Shown here: positions 25,271 to 34,478 of the stretch, in pieces | Position numbering within the stretch: position 1 is the stretch's first letter | Layout of the letters: each line of letters begins with the position of its first letter | Source of the DNA: Pandoraea sputorum | GTDB lineage: Bacteria; Pseudomonadota; Gammaproteobacteria; Burkholderiales; Burkholderiaceae | DNA: 64,000 nt | Direction: 5' to 3' | Assembly: GCF_000814845.2 (NCBI RefSeq) | Contig: NZ_CP010431.2 | Coordinates: forward strand, 2,728,001 to 2,792,000 | Translations under genes and position numbers: made by a program | The notes under the pieces: model-generated | Database searches by the model: none | Seen by the model: the letters and a program-made list of their open reading frames with translations, nothing else | Told to the model about the DNA's origin: nothing

Positions 25271-26626
25271 TTAGCGGTTGACCAACCGCGCCGGGACACG
25301 CAGCACCAGGATGGCACCGATGAACGCGAAGCTCGCGAGGAAGTACATGCCCCAGTCGGTCGAGCCTGTTGTGTCCTTGATCCAGCCGATCGCGTAAGGG
25401 CTGACGAATGCCGCCAATCCGGCGAAAGCGTTGATTCCGGCGATACCCGCGGCTGCACTGCGGCCTTCGAGGAAGGCCGTCGGCAAGCTCCAGAACAGCG
25501 GCGAGCACACCATGCATCCGGCAGCGGCGACCGAGAGCATGGCAACGGCCACCGGCGGGTTATGACCGAACAGTGTCGAGAGGATGAGACCGACGCCACC
25601 CACGATGAACGGAATCACCATGTGCCAACGGCGTTCGCGGGTCTTGTCCGAATGACGACACACCAGCACCATCGACACGACCGCACACGCATTGGGGATC
25701 GCCGTGAGCAAGCCAATCTCCAGCAGCGACGTCACACCGGTCGACTTGATCACCGATGGAATCCAGAACGCCAGGCCCGACAGACTCGACACCGTGCAAT
25801 AGCAGATCAGCGCCATGTGCAACACCCGACGGTCCTGAAGCAGTTTCCAGAGCGACACGTGCTCGACCTTCTCGCGCGTTTCCGCCGCCACGTTATGGGC
25901 GAGGCGCGCCTTTTCGGCATCGTTGAGCCAGCGCGCATCGGTGATGCGGTCGTCGAGATACGCGAGCACCGCGACACCCAGCACGAGCGACGGCACGGCT
26001 TCAATGATGAACATCCATTGCCAGCCTGCAAAGCCGTGGCCCATATGAAATGTCTGCATGATCCAGCCAGAGAGCGGACCGCCGAGAATCCCGGCAAACG
26101 GCACGGCCGTCATGAAAATGGCGACGATCTGTCCGCGACGTGCTGACGGGAACCAGTACGTCAGGTACAGGATGATGCCCGGGTAAAAGCCCGCTTCGGC
26201 GGCACCCAACAGGAAGCGCAGCACATAGAACTGGGTCGGGGTCTGCGCGAAGGCCATGGCCGCAGAGATGAACCCCCACAGGACCATGATGCGCGCCAGC
26301 GTCTTCTTGGCGCCGATGCGGTGCATCAGCACGTTGCTGGGCACTTCGAACAGGAAGTAGCCAATGAAGAAGATGCCGGCGCCAAGGCCGTACACGGTCT
26401 CGGAAAAGCCAAGGTCGTCGAGCATCTGTAGCTTGGCGAAACCGACGTTCACTCGATCGAGGAACGCGGCCACGTAGCACAGCATCAGGAACGGCACGAG
26501 CCGCCACGCCACACGACGGTACAGTTCATTGTCGGCAGCGGCAGCGAGCGCGCCAGGGTCGGCATGCATGGAATGGTCAGGCGGGTTGCCCGCAAGGGAT
26601 GCAGGGGACGGTGCGTTTTTCATCAT
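25271..26626 (-). CDS. MFS transporter, anion:cation symporter (ACS) type
   Basis: About 451 residues with 12 predicted helices. The N-terminal WRLVPFLMLCYVAAFLDRVNVGFAKLQM is typical of the ACS group (phthalate/tartrate/4-hydroxyphenylacetate permeases), with R-PTQFYVLRFLLGAAEAGFYPG in TM4-5. It probably imports the organic acid or ureido compound used by the flanking enzymes. The start ATGATG (26626 or 26623) is preceded by GGAG; the second ATG has better spacing. Confidence 0.9.
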   Translation of the reverse strand: MMKNAPSPASLAGNPPDHSMHADPGALAAAADNELYRRVAWRLVPFLMLCYVAAFLDRVNVGFAKLQMLDDLGFSETVYGLGAGIFFIGYFLFEVPSNVLMHRIGAKKTLARIMVLWGFISAAMAFAQTPTQFYVLRFLLGAAEAGFYPGIILYLTYWFPSARRGQIVAIFMTAVPFAGILGGPLSGWIMQTFHMGHGFAGWQWMFIIEAVPSLVLGVAVLAYLDDRITDARWLNDAEKARLAHNVAAETREKVEHVSLWKLLQDRRVLHMALICYCTVSSLSGLAFWIPSVIKSTGVTSLLEIGLLTAIPNACAVVSMVLVCRHSDKTRERRWHMVIPFIVGGVGLILSTLFGHNPPVAVAMLSVAAAGCMVCSPLFWSLPTAFLEGRSAAAGIAGINAFAGLAAFVSPYAIGWIKDTTGSTDWGMYFLASFAFIGAILVLRVPARLVNR

Positions 26627-26838
26627 AGGCTCCAGCGCGAATATATCTCGTGACGAACTGTTGGCCAGGCGTGATGCGCACGAAGACTTCGGCATAAGCT
26701 TCGGGCAACACGTTCCCCTGCGGGCCTCGCGGCCTGCATGCCTGTTATGGGGGTTGGGAAAAACCGGGAGGCGTCGCGTTGCCTGCCGCGTGCCTCCGTC
26801 AGACGCTTGTGCGTCTCACACGGTATGGCGAACCGGCA

Positions 26839-27777
26839 TCAAGCCTCCGGTGCCACTGCGCCGCGCCGCTCGACGATCATGCGATACGCCTCCGGACGAC
26901 GGTGCTTTGCAAAATTGAAAGTCGTGCTCTTGTACGAGTGGCACAGATCTAGGTCGCAACGCGCGATGGCGAGTTCGTCGCCTTTGGTCGAACACGCGGC
27001 CACGACTTCACCCGACGGCGCGATGATGCAGCTACCACCGATCATCTCGCAGCCCTCTTCCTTGCCCGCCTTGGCCACGCCGACGACCCATGTGCCGTTC
27101 TGATAGGCACCCGCCTGCATCACCAACTGATTGTGGAACATCGACAGATCGTCGTGCTCTGGCGCAGGCGGGTTGTGGACCGGCGTGTTGTAGCCGAGCA
27201 GGATCATCTCGACGCCTTGCAGGCCCATCACGCGGTAGGTCTCCGACCAGCGGCGGTCGTTGCACAGCGCCATACCCATTACGCCTCCGAAACCCCGCCA
27301 CACTTCGAACGAATCGCCCGGCTCGAAGTAGTACTTCTCCAGATGCTGGAACGCGCGCCACGGCTCGTTCTCTGCATGGCCCGGCAAATGCACCTTGCGG
27401 TACTTGCCGATGATGTTGCCGTCGGCGCCCACCAGAATCGACGTGTTGAAGCGGTGCGGCCGGCCTGCGTCGTCGAGCGCGATTTCCGCATACCCCAGGT
27501 AGAAGCCGATGCCCAGACGTTTGGCCGTGTCGAACAGCACCTGCGTTTGCGGACCGGGCATTTCGCGCTCGTAGAACGCGTCGATTTCGACCGGGTCTTC
27601 CATGTACCAGCGCGGGAAGAACGTCGTGAGCGCCAGCTCAGGGAAGACGACCAGGTTGCAGCCCATCGCGTGGGCGTTATGCAGATGTGCGAGCAGACGC
27701 TCCATCACGTCGGCTCGGGAATCGGCGCGCTGGATCGGTCCGAGCTGCGCGGCGGCGACGTTGACGATACGGGACAT
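26839..27777 (-). CDS. nitrilase-family amidohydrolase, N-carbamoyl-D-amino-acid hydrolase type
   Basis: 312 residues. The catalytic triad E47 (VFPELALTTFFPRWY), K128 (KYRKVHLPGH) and C172 (ALCNDRRW) lies at almost the same positions as in Agrobacterium D-carbamoylase. Long shared stretches (EMPGP, LGYAE, RFNTSILV, FQHLEKYYFEPGD, YNTPVHNPP) support carbamoylase activity: release of NH3 and CO2 from an N-carbamoyl group. The actual substrate here may be a carbamoylated diaminopropionate rather than a hydantoin product. AGGAG precedes the ATG. Confidence 0.88.
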   Translation of the reverse strand: MSRIVNVAAAQLGPIQRADSRADVMERLLAHLHNAHAMGCNLVVFPELALTTFFPRWYMEDPVEIDAFYEREMPGPQTQVLFDTAKRLGIGFYLGYAEIALDDAGRPHRFNTSILVGADGNIIGKYRKVHLPGHAENEPWRAFQHLEKYYFEPGDSFEVWRGFGGVMGMALCNDRRWSETYRVMGLQGVEMILLGYNTPVHNPPAPEHDDLSMFHNQLVMQAGAYQNGTWVVGVAKAGKEEGCEMIGGSCIIAPSGEVVAACSTKGDELAIARCDLDLCHSYKSTTFNFAKHRRPEAYRMIVERRGAVAPEA

Positions 27778-27891
27778 TACGTTTTCTCCTTGATGAATCC
27801 TCGAATCCCTGCGCGTCCGATGTGCCGGACGCCTCCTCCAGGGGTACTGCCTGACATATATTGGGTATGCGTTTCGATCTTCGGCTCGGCC

Positions 27892-29157
27892 TCAACTGGC
27901 CAACTCGGTCATCAGCGCGAGCAGCAGGTTCGCCCCGGCGCCGATGTCAAGGTCGTGGGTATACTCCGCCACGTTGTGCGAGAGACCCTTCACGCTCGGC
28001 ACGAAAATCATGCCCGCCGGACACACGCGAGCGAGCATCTGGGCATCGTGCCCTGCCCCGCTCGGCATACGTCTGACCGAATGACCGCGCTCACGCGCCA
28101 ACGACTCGACCCGCGCGACAATGCGCTCGTCGAATTGCACCGGCGCAAAGTCCGCGAGCGACCGATGCGAGATGCGTACGCCCTCCGCTTGCGCAAGCGC
28201 CTCGGCCTTCGCGAAGACACGACGCACTGCTTCCGAAAGCACATCGGCATCGGTATTGCGAAGGTCCAGGGTAAAGACCGCACGATTCGGAATCACATTG
28301 ATGAGGTTCGGCGATACCGTGACATGCCCGACCGTCGCCAACTGACCACCACCGAGTTCGCGCGCGAGATCCCGCGCGAAACTGGCAATCGCGTAGGCGA
28401 CATAGCCCGCATCGTGACGCATGCCCATCGGCGTTGTACCGGCATGATTCGACACGCCCTCGACCGTGAACTCGGTCCAGTGAATGCCCTGCACGCCTGT
28501 CACCGCACCGATCGTGATGTCCTCATGCTCCAGCACCGGCCCTTGTTCGACGTGAAGCTCCACGAACGCATGCACATCGGGACGATCAACCGGTTGCGGG
28601 CCCGAAAAGCCGATACGCGTGAGGTTCTCTCGCACCGTAGTGCCATCGATGCCGACCGTCTCCAGCGCGTCGTTGAGCGGCATGCCACCGACGTAGACCA
28701 GGCTGCCCATCATGTCCGGCGAGAAACGCGCGCCCTCCTCGTTCGTGAAGAACCCGACAGCGAGCGGGCGGCGCGTGACGATGCCCGCATCGTTGAGCGA
28801 GGCAATGACTTCCAGACCTGCAAGCACGCCGAGGTTACCGTCGTAACGCCCGCCCGTGCGCACGGTGTCGATATGCGATCCGGTCATCACCGGCGGCCCG
28901 TCTTCCAGACCGGCGCGTACGCCGACGACGTTGCCGATAGCATCCACGCTCACCGACAACCCGAGCTCGCGCATCCAGCCTACGACGAGCTTGCGGCCTT
29001 CACCATCGGCGTCGGTCAGCGCCAGGCGGCAGCAGCCACCGCCGTCGATGGCACCCACTTCGGCCAGCGCCGCAATGCGCGCCAGCAATCGCGGTAGATC
29101 GATGCGCAAACCGGCGATCTCGTTGTCTGAAGATACGGTATTGAGAAGCGTACTCAT
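27892..29157 (-). CDS. Zn-dependent hydrolase, N-carbamoyl-L-amino-acid hydrolase family
   Basis: 421 residues of the M20-like hydantoinase/carbamoylase family. Metal ligands are visible in GSHIDTVRTGGRYDG, FFTNEEGARF and ELHVEQGP; substrate contacts lie in HAGTTPMG-R-DA and the C-terminal SGAGHDAQ and LSHNVAEYT. It hydrolyses N-carbamoyl (or allantoate-like) groups. It starts 15 bases after the ammonia-lyase stop. Having both a D-type nitrilase and an L-type carbamoylase in one operon suggests use of both stereoisomers or two sequential ureido cleavages. Confidence 0.9.
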   Translation of the reverse strand: MSTLLNTVSSDNEIAGLRIDLPRLLARIAALAEVGAIDGGGCCRLALTDADGEGRKLVVGWMRELGLSVSVDAIGNVVGVRAGLEDGPPVMTGSHIDTVRTGGRYDGNLGVLAGLEVIASLNDAGIVTRRPLAVGFFTNEEGARFSPDMMGSLVYVGGMPLNDALETVGIDGTTVRENLTRIGFSGPQPVDRPDVHAFVELHVEQGPVLEHEDITIGAVTGVQGIHWTEFTVEGVSNHAGTTPMGMRHDAGYVAYAIASFARDLARELGGGQLATVGHVTVSPNLINVIPNRAVFTLDLRNTDADVLSEAVRRVFAKAEALAQAEGVRISHRSLADFAPVQFDERIVARVESLARERGHSVRRMPSGAGHDAQMLARVCPAGMIFVPSVKGLSHNVAEYTHDLDIGAGANLLLALMTELAS

Positions 29158-29172
29158 GAGGTGTCTCGTCGC

Positions 29173-30447
29173 TCAGGCCGCGCGCGCCTTTTGGACACCC
29201 GCCGCGTCAGCCGTCACGGCTTGCGCGGGCTTGCCGACGATCTGCTCGTACAGCGCCGGATCTGTCGCGCCTTCGCTACCGAAGACCAGCACCCGGCTCA
29301 ACGCGTCGAGTCCCAGCTCCGCACGTGCCCGCGCATCGGCCGCAGCACCCAGGCATCCGGCAAGACCGGCGACGGCCGATTCGCCCGCGACCATCGGGGC
29401 GTCTCCATAGCGGCCGTCCGCGAGAATGCGCATCGTTTCCATCGCAGACGCGTCGTCAATGGTCAGGAACGCCTGTGCCCCCGGACGCAGCATTTCCCAC
29501 GCGAGCAGCGAGACTTCACCGCACGCCAACCCGGCCATCACCGTATCGAGGTCGCCATGCACCGCCACCGGCTCGCCTGCGCGCGCGCTCTCGTACAAGC
29601 AAGCCGCCTTGTCCGGCTCGACTACGATGAAGCGCGGACGTGCTTCGCCGCGTGCTTCGAGCGTCTCCCAGAAATGCGCGAGCACCGCGGCGGCAAGACC
29701 GCCCACGCCGCCCTGCAGGAAGACGTGCGTCGGGCGTTGGCCCGATTCGTCGCCGAACTGGCGCAGCGCTTCGTCGGCCATCACGGCGTAGCCCTGCATC
29801 ACATCCTTGGGCACATCCATGTAGCCAGGGTACGACGTGTCCGACACGACAAACCGGCCCAGACGTTCAGCGTCTTCGGCGGCCTGACGCACGGCGTCGT
29901 CGTAGTTGCCCGCTGTACGCACGACCTCGGCGCCGTAATGCGCGATGGCGTCGACGCGGCCCTGACTGACGGTCGCATGCACGTAGATCACGCACTGGCA
30001 GCCGAAGCGCTCTGCGCCCCATGCCACCGAGCGGCCATGATTGCCGTCGGTCGCACACGTCACACACAACGTGCGGGTCAGGTCGGCAAAGCGGCCCGAG
30101 AGCAGGTCGGCCACGCTTACGCCTTTTTCACCGGTACGCGCTTCGATTTCGCGGATGAGCAGACGACTCACCGCATAGGCCCCGCCCAGCGCCTTGAAGC
30201 TCCCCAATCCGAAGCGACCCGCTTCGTCCTTGTAGCGGATCTGCGCGACACCGGCGGCGCGCGCCAGCCCGTCGAGTGCGACGAGCGGCGTCTCGGCGTA
30301 GCCGGGCCAGCATGTGATTTCTCGCGCAGCCGTGGCAAATGCGTCGCCGCCCAGGATCGCGCGACGCGCTTCGCCATACGCGGCATCGGGTTCGACGGCC
30401 GGGTTCACAAAGCGTTGCAAGCGCAGATTGGGAAGGGGGTGGGTCAT
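29173..30447 (-). CDS. dpaL: diaminopropionate ammonia-lyase
   Basis: 424 residues, fold type II PLP enzyme. The PLP lysine is K85 in GLGSFKALGGAY, and the phosphate/quinonoid loops CATDGNHGRSVAWGA and QGGVGGLAAA are typical of DpaL/YgeX. The enzyme converts D- and L-2,3-diaminopropionate to pyruvate and two ammonia, accepting both isomers. GAGGAG precedes the ATG. This gives the pathway its endpoint in central metabolism. Confidence 0.93.
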   Translation of the reverse strand: MTHPLPNLRLQRFVNPAVEPDAAYGEARRAILGGDAFATAAREITCWPGYAETPLVALDGLARAAGVAQIRYKDEAGRFGLGSFKALGGAYAVSRLLIREIEARTGEKGVSVADLLSGRFADLTRTLCVTCATDGNHGRSVAWGAERFGCQCVIYVHATVSQGRVDAIAHYGAEVVRTAGNYDDAVRQAAEDAERLGRFVVSDTSYPGYMDVPKDVMQGYAVMADEALRQFGDESGQRPTHVFLQGGVGGLAAAVLAHFWETLEARGEARPRFIVVEPDKAACLYESARAGEPVAVHGDLDTVMAGLACGEVSLLAWEMLRPGAQAFLTIDDASAMETMRILADGRYGDAPMVAGESAVAGLAGCLGAAADARARAELGLDALSRVLVFGSEGATDPALYEQIVGKPAQAVTADAAGVQKARAA

Positions 30448-30492
30448 ACAAACTCCTCGGTTTCTGGGTGGATCTGTCGGTATCGGTTCCGG

Positions 30493-31353
30493 CTATCGGC
30501 GCAAGTCGCCGTAGTCGTCGTGCAGGCGCTCGATGTGGGCAAGCCGCTCGCGTGCTGCGTCGCCAAGGGCAAGGCCCAGGCGGGTGCAAAGGTGGTTGAT
30601 GACGCTCATGGCGGCCACATACGAATCAAACATGCCGGTTGTGCGGTTCACGCAGCGCAGCACGATGTCACTACGTGCGGGTAGTTCGGTCGCCGTCGGA
30701 TCGGTCAGGATCACCACGCGGGCCCCCACACGGTTGGCGTGCTCCACCATCGGCCGGAGCAAATTCACGCGGCGGCGGAAGTCCATGACAACGAGCACGT
30801 CGTCTGCACTCAAGTCGGCAAGATCTTCCGCAAGGTTCAGGCCTGCACCGGGTACGAGCAGCACGCCATCGCGCACCTGTGTGAGCAATGCCCACATGTA
30901 CTGGGCAAGCACGCGGCCATTGCGAAAACCTGCGATGAAAATGCGACGAGCGCTCGCACCCATCGCTACAGCGCGCTGAATATCCGCAGCGTCGATGCGT
31001 TCGAACGTGTGCGCGAGGTTCTGCAGGTCGGTGGCCAGATGCGCACCCAGCGCACCTTCCGGAGCGTCGCCCGTGGCTTCAGGAGCGGCAATGCCGGCCA
31101 GCGCGAACAGCGGCGAGCCGTGGTCGGCATCGTCACGCATGCGAGTGCGCAGGTCATTGAAGGTCTCGTATCCCAGGCGCTTGAAGAAGCGCGCCGCCGA
31201 TGCCTTAGAGACTTCCGCCATTTCCGCGAGCTCGGTGGCGGAGTACGAGGCCAGTTGCGACAAGTGCGTTAGCACCACGTCCGCGAGACGCTTTTCACTG
31301 GGTGTGAAGTCGTCTTGCAGTTGCAGAATGCGATCTTGAAGCGTGCCGTTCAT
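30493..31353 (-). CDS. MurR/RpiR family regulator (HTH plus SIS domain)
   Basis: 286 residues. An RpiR-type HTH at about 1-75 (LTHLSQLASYSATELAEMAEVSKASAARFFKRLGY) precedes a SIS domain at about 110-270 (AGFRNGRVLAQYMWALLTQV, VVMDFRRRV). SIS domains normally bind phosphosugars, but several relatives sense amino-acid or purine catabolites. It is first gene of the catabolic operon, 45 bases before dpaL. Twin GTTTCAGT repeats upstream are candidate operators. TTGGAAAA precedes the ATG. Confidence 0.9.
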   Translation of the reverse strand: MNGTLQDRILQLQDDFTPSEKRLADVVLTHLSQLASYSATELAEMAEVSKASAARFFKRLGYETFNDLRTRMRDDADHGSPLFALAGIAAPEATGDAPEGALGAHLATDLQNLAHTFERIDAADIQRAVAMGASARRIFIAGFRNGRVLAQYMWALLTQVRDGVLLVPGAGLNLAEDLADLSADDVLVVMDFRRRVNLLRPMVEHANRVGARVVILTDPTATELPARSDIVLRCVNRTTGMFDSYVAAMSVINHLCTRLGLALGDAARERLAHIERLHDDYGDLRR

Positions 31354-31443
31354 GGTGTTTTCCAATCAGCCCGACGATTCCTCGGCGGGCGCAAAGTTGC
31401 GGGTTCCAGCATGCTGCCACCGTCTGCGCCGTTTGCCTCGCAA

Positions 31444-31481
31444 GTTTCAGTGACCATCGTTTTTGGAACTTATGTTTCAGT
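31444..31481. promoter_or_regulatory. direct repeats, candidate RpiR operators
   Basis: GTTTCAGT occurs at 31444-31451 and again at 31474-31481, exactly 30 bp apart (about three helical turns). The similarity continues for a few bases (GACC / AAAC). It lies about 90-130 bases upstream of the rpiR start. Confidence 0.4.
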
Positions 31482-31621
31482 AAACTATGTAAACGAAAAT
31501 AAAGTGTCAAAAAGAAAAAAATAAAGCTACTGGCTCCAAACCTCCGTCGACGGCCAGGAAGGGAACAAAAAGGGCGAAAGGGAGAAAGGGTCCTGGGCTC
31601 GAATCGATCAAATCGCCGCCC

Positions 31622-31652
31622 AAATAAAAAATGCCCGCCGAATGGCGGGCAT
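31622..31652 (-). terminator. rho-independent terminator of the carbonic anhydrase gene
   Basis: ATGCCCGCC (31631-31639) and GGCGGGCAT (31644-31652) form a perfect 9-bp stem with a 4-base loop. On the minus strand it is followed directly by TTTTTATTT. It lies 70 bases past the carbonic anhydrase stop. Confidence 0.88.
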
Positions 31653-31721
31653 TGCATGCCGAAAACTGCAGGCGCCTCGCAGGCGACGGTTACGCGATAC
31701 CGTCCAGCGCCTTGGCGAGAC

Positions 31722-32372
31722 TCATCGAGTGCGGGAGGCGACTGCCACCGTGTTCGGCGAGTCGGCCAGCGGGACGAACTTGCGGGTCTCACCGTCAAGC
31801 GCGTCGATGCCGCCGGTTTCGATGTCGTAGACCCATCCATGCAGGTTCATACGGCCTTGCTCAAGCGCAAGGGCAACCGACGGATGCGTGCGAATGTTCG
31901 CCAGCTGCGCAATCACATTCTCCCTGACCAACCCGTCCAGCTTGGCACTAGGCGTGTCGTACGAATGCGCTGCATTGATTGCCTTCGCGGCGTCGGCGTG
32001 ACGCAGCCAGTTGGCTACGGCGGGCATGTGGTCGAGACAGGTGCAGCGTGAAATCGCGCCCATCGCACCGCAGTCCGAGTGGCCGCAGATCACAATGTCC
32101 TGTACCCCCAATACCGAAACCGCGTACTCGACGGTAGCGGAAACGCCACCGGGTTCCGGTCCGTATGATGGAACGATGTTTCCCGCATTGCGAATGACGA
32201 ATAGCTCACCGGGCTCGCGCTGCGTGAGCAGCTCGGGCACGACTCGACTATCCGAACAGGTAACAAAGAGGGCTTTGGGGTTCTGACTCGTGGCGAGTCG
32301 CTTGAAAAGCTCGACGCGCTGAGGAAAGGCCTCGCGCTGGAAACGCAGAAAGCCGTCAATGATGTCACGCAT
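31722..32372 (-). CDS. beta-class carbonic anhydrase
   Basis: 216 residues. Zinc and catalytic residues are in place: C39, D41 and R43 (CSDSR), then H98 and C101 (GHSDC). Further family motifs are RNAGNIVP and [11 protein letters not shown]. It interconverts CO2 and bicarbonate in the cytoplasm. It is single-gene, with its own terminator. The start at 32372 (AGAGA upstream) fits the normal family length; longer in-frame extensions do not. Confidence 0.93.
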   Translation of the reverse strand: MRDIIDGFLRFQREAFPQRVELFKRLATSQNPKALFVTCSDSRVVPELLTQREPGELFVIRNAGNIVPSYGPEPGGVSATVEYAVSVLGVQDIVICGHSDCGAMGAISRCTCLDHMPAVANWLRHADAAKAINAAHSYDTPSAKLDGLVRENVIAQLANIRTHPSVALALEQGRMNLHGWVYDIETGGIDALDGETRKFVPLADSPNTVAVASRTR

Positions 32373-32719
32373 AGCAAATCTCTGAGTTAAGACGTCGGTG
32401 CAAGGGCGATCGCTTTGCCTAGCCATGATCCGCCATCGACCGGTGCTCATTATCCCCCATCCGCCTCCACAGCCCAATGCCCCGTCAGACGAACTTGGCA
32501 CGAGGGCTGACTGACCATCGCACCGAAGCGACGCGAATCACCTGCCCTCCTGAGCGATGCACCCGAGCATCAAATGAGTCACAATCGAATCATAATGCAA
32601 ACTCATATTTTCCACATTTTTCAATTTTGAGTCCAATTATTGACTCAGTGGAATTCATGAGCTACGGTTTGAGTCAGAGAATCAATTCGACTCATAACAC
32701 CATCGGAAGGAAACGCTCA
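32373..32719. other. divergent promoter region with TGAGTC repeats
   Basis: 347 bases between carbonic anhydrase (-) and the LitR-like regulator (+). The right half (32570-32700) is AT-rich and full of TGAGTC/GACTCA words. Nothing gene-like is seen. Confidence 0.5.
32574..32694. promoter_or_regulatory. cluster of inverted TGAGTC repeats (probable MerR/LitR operators)
   Basis: TGAGTC/GACTCA pairs are found at 32628-32633 with 32642-32647 (inner symmetry AAT-T-ATT) and at 32670-32675 with 32689-32694. A further TGAGTC at 32575-32580 is answered by ACTCAT at 32601-32606. All precede the regulator gene, so autoregulation and control of the downstream cluster are plausible. Confidence 0.6.
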
Positions 32720-33688
32720 GTGAGTTCACCTCGACGGTATCGAAGCGGCGAGGCCGCAAAACTTGTAGACATGCCAGCCGCGACGTTGCGGATTTGGGAG
32801 CAGAGATACGGCGTAATCTCCCCGGCTACCAGCGCCTCCGGACAGCGCCTTTACTCCGACGAAGACGTGAGTCGGCTGAGAACGATCAAGTCGCTGGTCG
32901 ACAACGGACGTCCCATCGGTGTCATCGCACGCCTGGACAACGCGCAACTGATGAGACTGGCGAGTGGCGCCAACAGCGCTTCTCTTGCCGAGCACACGCA
33001 CGGCGCAACGCTGTTCGTCGTCGGTTTCGGGGACAGCGTCACGTCCGATCTGCCCGCCGGTGTCATGCACGAGTCGTTCGATAGCGTCGAAGAGATTCCG
33101 CACCTGGCCGAGGGGGCGGGTGCGGCGCGCGGATTGGCCGTACGGGTCGAGTCGTTGCATGAAGACACAATACTGTCCGTCGTCGCCGCTGCGCAGTCAG
33201 CCCATTGCGATCACGTCCTCGTCGTCTATGCATTCGGCACGCGTCAGGCCATCGAACTGGCTCGCCTTGCACGGATACGGCTGGCACGCACTTCCGATGC
33301 CTTGATCCATACAGACGAATTGCTTTCCGATTTCTTGCAGACATTGACGAATGCGGATGATGCAACGTCGGCGAACCGTCAGTTCTGGTCACGTACACCG
33401 CGTCGTTTTGATGAAGAGACGTTAAGCAAATTGGCGCGCCAGTCCTCAACCATTGCCTGTGAATGTCCCAAGCATCTCGTTGAACTGGTGCTGCAAATCG
33501 CAGCCTTTGAGCGTTATAGCGACGAATGCATATCGCGCTCCCCGGCCGACGCCCTGCTACATCGACATCTGGGCGATGCCGCCAACAGGGCTGTCGCATT
33601 GTTTGAAGACGCGCTGGCCGCAGTCGTCGAGCATGAGGGCTGGTCGCTCCCATTGCCCGCGCCGGTCTCACGACCGGACGACTGCTGA
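32720..33688 (+). CDS. litR: MerR family regulator, LitR/PplR-like light-response type
   Basis: About 322 residues from GTG 32720, which has GGAAGGAAA upstream. An in-frame ATG at 32657 would place the start inside the operator cluster. The MerR HTH is at about 5-75 (YRSGEAAKLVDMPAATLRIWEQRYG, then GQRLYSDEDVSRLRTI). The C-terminal part is cobalamin-domain-like in length, but the B12 signature D-x-H-x2-G is not visible. It carries the CEC motif (IACECPKHLVELVLQIAAFERYS) of short LitR/PplR relatives. It heads a cluster of lipid-modification genes known elsewhere as light-induced. Confidence 0.82.
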   Translation: MSSPRRYRSGEAAKLVDMPAATLRIWEQRYGVISPATSASGQRLYSDEDVSRLRTIKSLVDNGRPIGVIARLDNAQLMRLASGANSASLAEHTHGATLFVVGFGDSVTSDLPAGVMHESFDSVEEIPHLAEGAGAARGLAVRVESLHEDTILSVVAAAQSAHCDHVLVVYAFGTRQAIELARLARIRLARTSDALIHTDELLSDFLQTLTNADDATSANRQFWSRTPRRFDEETLSKLARQSSTIACECPKHLVELVLQIAAFERYSDECISRSPADALLHRHLGDAANRAVALFEDALAAVVEHEGWSLPLPAPVSRPDDC

Positions 33689-33722
33689 CCCTCCGTCCCC
33701 CATCACTCTTCACAGGTCAGCC

Positions 33723-34298
33723 ATGAGAGACCTCGTTGGCACGAGAACATCGCTGCGCATACCGTTGCTGGGTCTGCTTTCGTTCATGCTGATATTGCTT
33801 TGCGCGTGCGCCAGCACGAAGCCCCCTCCGGGCGTGGTTCCCGTATCGCCATTCGATATCGGTCGCTATGAGGGGCGTTGGTATGAGCTCGCACGTCTGG
33901 ACCACTCATTCGAACGGGGCATGACCGACGTATCCGCAACGTACGCCCCGGCACAGGACGGTAGCGTCAAAGTGCAGAACCGCGGGTTCGATCCAGTGAG
34001 CGGTCGGTGGAAGGAGGCAATCGGCAAAGCGCGCTTCACCGGGGCGCCGGACGTCGCGTCACTGAAAGTTTCGTTCTTCGGACCCTTTTACGGTGGCTAC
34101 CATGTAGCGGCGCTGGATCCCGACTATCGATGGGCGTTGGTGCTCGGGCCCGATACCGGGTACTGCTGGATTCTGGCTCGGGAGAAGCATCTTGATGACG
34201 CCCAGCTGAAGCAGATCGTGGCACGCGCAAAGACACTCGGCGTCGATACTGAGTCGCTGATCTGGGTGAGTCACAGTCGGGTGGACCCCACGCAATGA
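33723..34298 (+). CDS. blc: outer-membrane lipocalin (Blc-like lipoprotein)
   Basis: 191 residues. A signal peptide with lipobox (LLCAC) precedes the lipocalin start GRYEGRWYELARLDHSFERG (G-x-W motif). Strand motifs GPFYGGYHVAALDPDYRWALV and the final R (LAREKHL) follow. Bacterial lipocalins bind lysophospholipids or fatty acids at the outer membrane. A basic segment lies before the hydrophobic core. It is the first of two lipocalin genes in this cluster. Confidence 0.88.
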   Translation: MRDLVGTRTSLRIPLLGLLSFMLILLCACASTKPPPGVVPVSPFDIGRYEGRWYELARLDHSFERGMTDVSATYAPAQDGSVKVQNRGFDPVSGRWKEAIGKARFTGAPDVASLKVSFFGPFYGGYHVAALDPDYRWALVLGPDTGYCWILAREKHLDDAQLKQIVARAKTLGVDTESLIWVSHSRVDPTQ

Positions 34299-34478
34299 CA
34301 TGCCTGGCAAGCCCTGCTCCTCCAGCAAGGTCCGCCAAGAGGACGGCCGACCGGTCGTCTGCCGATCATCACAGGAATCCAGTCTCCCGCAAATACATCA
34401 CCGGTCGCATTTCAAAAAATCTCGTCAGAAGTGCATCCGGTGACGCCCCCTCTTCGTATACATCGCAACGACACTCAC

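Larger units (their letters stand above)
31354..31721. other. intergenic region: RpiR operon promoter and carbonic anhydrase terminator
   Basis: 368 bases with no gene. The part near 31440-31520 is strongly AT-rich and should hold the leftward promoter. The hairpin at 31622-31652 ends the carbonic anhydrase transcript. Confidence 0.5.

Noticed and set aside
27133..29097. 654-residue open frame opposite the carbamoylases
   Set aside because: It is antisense to two genes with intact active sites and has a composition typical of GC-rich shadow frames.
29161..30684. 507-residue open frame opposite diaminopropionate ammonia-lyase
   Set aside because: It overlaps an unmistakable PLP enzyme on the other strand and shows no protein features.
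32657..33688. ATG 32657 as the start of the LitR-like regulator
   Set aside because: It lies within the TGAGTC operator cluster and has no ribosome-binding site, while GTG 32720 has a strong one and fits the HTH start.
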